A stretch of DNA of 52,574 nt from JADCCX01 sp031373545 (GTDB lineage Bacteria > Pseudomonadota > Alphaproteobacteria > Rhizobiales > Beijerinckiaceae). Below the pieces are notes generated by a model that saw only the letters and a program-made list of their open reading frames with translations, was not told the DNA's origin and searched no databases. Made by a program: the position numbers and the translations under genes. This document shows positions 52,202 through 52,574 of this stretch, piece after piece (within the stretch, counting starts at the first letter, position 1; each line of letters starts with the position of its first letter). Location: NCBI GenBank assembly GCA_031373545.1, contig JANMMT010000184.1:1-52574 (forward strand), read 5' to 3'.

Positions 52202-52573
52202 TCAACCTTTGACTGCGGCGGCAACCTCGGCCGCGAAATCATCCACCTTCTTTTCAATGCCATCGCCCAGGCCATAGCGCACGAAGCACTTGACCGCGAT
52301 GGCGCCGCCCACACGGCCCTCTGCGTCCTTGACGGCCTGCGCCACCGACTTGGTGGGATCAATCACGAAAGGCTGGTCGAGCAAGGTGACCTCTTTCAAG
52401 AAGGACTTGATGCCGCTTTCGGTGATCTTCTCGAGAACGTTGGCAGGTTTTCCGGCGTTTTTCTCCATCAGGATGGCTTTTTCGCGGGCGATCACGGCCG
52501 CGTCCACGCCCGAAGCATCCAGTGCGAGCGGGTTGGTCGCAGCGATGTGCATCGCGATCTGCCGGCCAAGCGC
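52202..52573 (-). CDS. tsf: Elongation factor Ts, C-terminal part (5' end outside window)
   Basis: The last 123 codons of EF-Ts, the nucleotide-exchange factor for EF-Tu. The frame is open to the window edge (LGRQIAMHIAATNPLALD at the boundary), so the ATG at 52552 is internal. Visible are the LLDQPFVIDPTKSVAQAV segment and the C-terminal module ending EVAAAVKG, characteristic of the second dimerisation core and C-terminal helix. It would lie in the usual rpsB-tsf operon. Confidence 0.96.
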   Translation of the reverse strand, partial: ALGRQIAMHIAATNPLALDASGVDAAVIAREKAILMEKNAGKPANVLEKITESGIKSFLKEVTLLDQPFVIDPTKSVAQAVKDAEGRVGGAIAVKCFVRYGLGDGIEKKVDDFAAEVAAAVKG

Positions 52574-52574
52574 G

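Noticed and set aside
1..52574. CRISPR arrays, prophage genes, insertion sequences or toxin-antitoxin pairs
   Set aside because: No regularly spaced repeats, transposase, integrase, phage structural or toxin-antitoxin motifs were seen on either strand.

Overview
The window is chromosomal DNA of high G+C content with short intergenic gaps and many 1 to 8 base overlaps between genes. Gene content and order point to an alphaproteobacterium, most likely of the order Hyphomicrobiales (Rhizobiales). The tsf-pyrH-frr-uppS-cdsA-rseP-bamA-lpxD-fabZ-lpxA-lpxB block, the ppiD-trpE-trpG-trpD-trpC-moaC-moeA block, and a response regulator/Hpt/DUF2336/transglycosylase cluster are typical of that group. I cannot name a genus from sequence reading alone. 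There is no prophage, insertion sequence, CRISPR array or rRNA. One tRNA gene (tRNA-Thr, anticodon UGU) is present. No stretch longer than 300 bases lacks a gene.

Region 1 (1-12.7 kb) is catabolic and transport DNA. It begins with the 3' end of an N-acyl-D-amino-acid deacylase. A convergent RpiR-type regulator follows, divergent from a four-gene polyamine/opine-type ABC importer (binding protein, ATPase, two permeases). Then comes a six-gene leftward operon: GntR/FCD regulator, TRAP transporter (dctQ, dctM, dctP), an enolase-superfamily sugar-acid dehydratase and a 2-keto-3-deoxygluconate-type kinase. Together these form a complete import, dehydration and phosphorylation route for an unidentified sugar acid. 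A Ca2+/H+ antiporter gene follows.

Region 2 (12.7-32.5 kb) is mixed. It holds tRNA-Thr, a chemoreceptor, a Tat-exported metallo-beta-lactamase-fold hydrolase, NAD kinase, an alpha/beta hydrolase with a probable 3' frameshift, and the receiver/Hpt pair convergent with DUF2336/lytic transglycosylase. A MaoC-CitE pair, a flavin reductase, an unknown secreted protein, a stand-alone RAM-domain protein and two membrane proteins follow. The region ends with a biotin-dependent carboxylase alpha subunit, a HlyIII-type membrane protein, an ABC-F ATPase and a VOC dioxygenase-like protein.

Region 3 (32.6-52.6 kb) is housekeeping. It contains rpmG, tpiA, the ppiD-trpEGDC-moaC-moeA operon on the plus strand, and the long envelope/translation operon on the minus strand (tsf to lpxB). 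The two operons run towards each other and meet around 41.4-41.6 kb.

Most notable observations: trpE is broken by one extra base in a run of six C; the alpha/beta hydrolase is probably frameshifted near its end; lexA-comEC-gltX-gltA, lpxI and dxr are all missing from places where relatives usually carry them; an unannotated 34-residue membrane peptide sits at the moeA/lpxB junction; and a hairpin appears to bury the ribosome binding site of the sugar-acid dehydratase. The best candidate for an undescribed system is the orphan receiver/Hpt pair facing DUF2336 and a transglycosylase.
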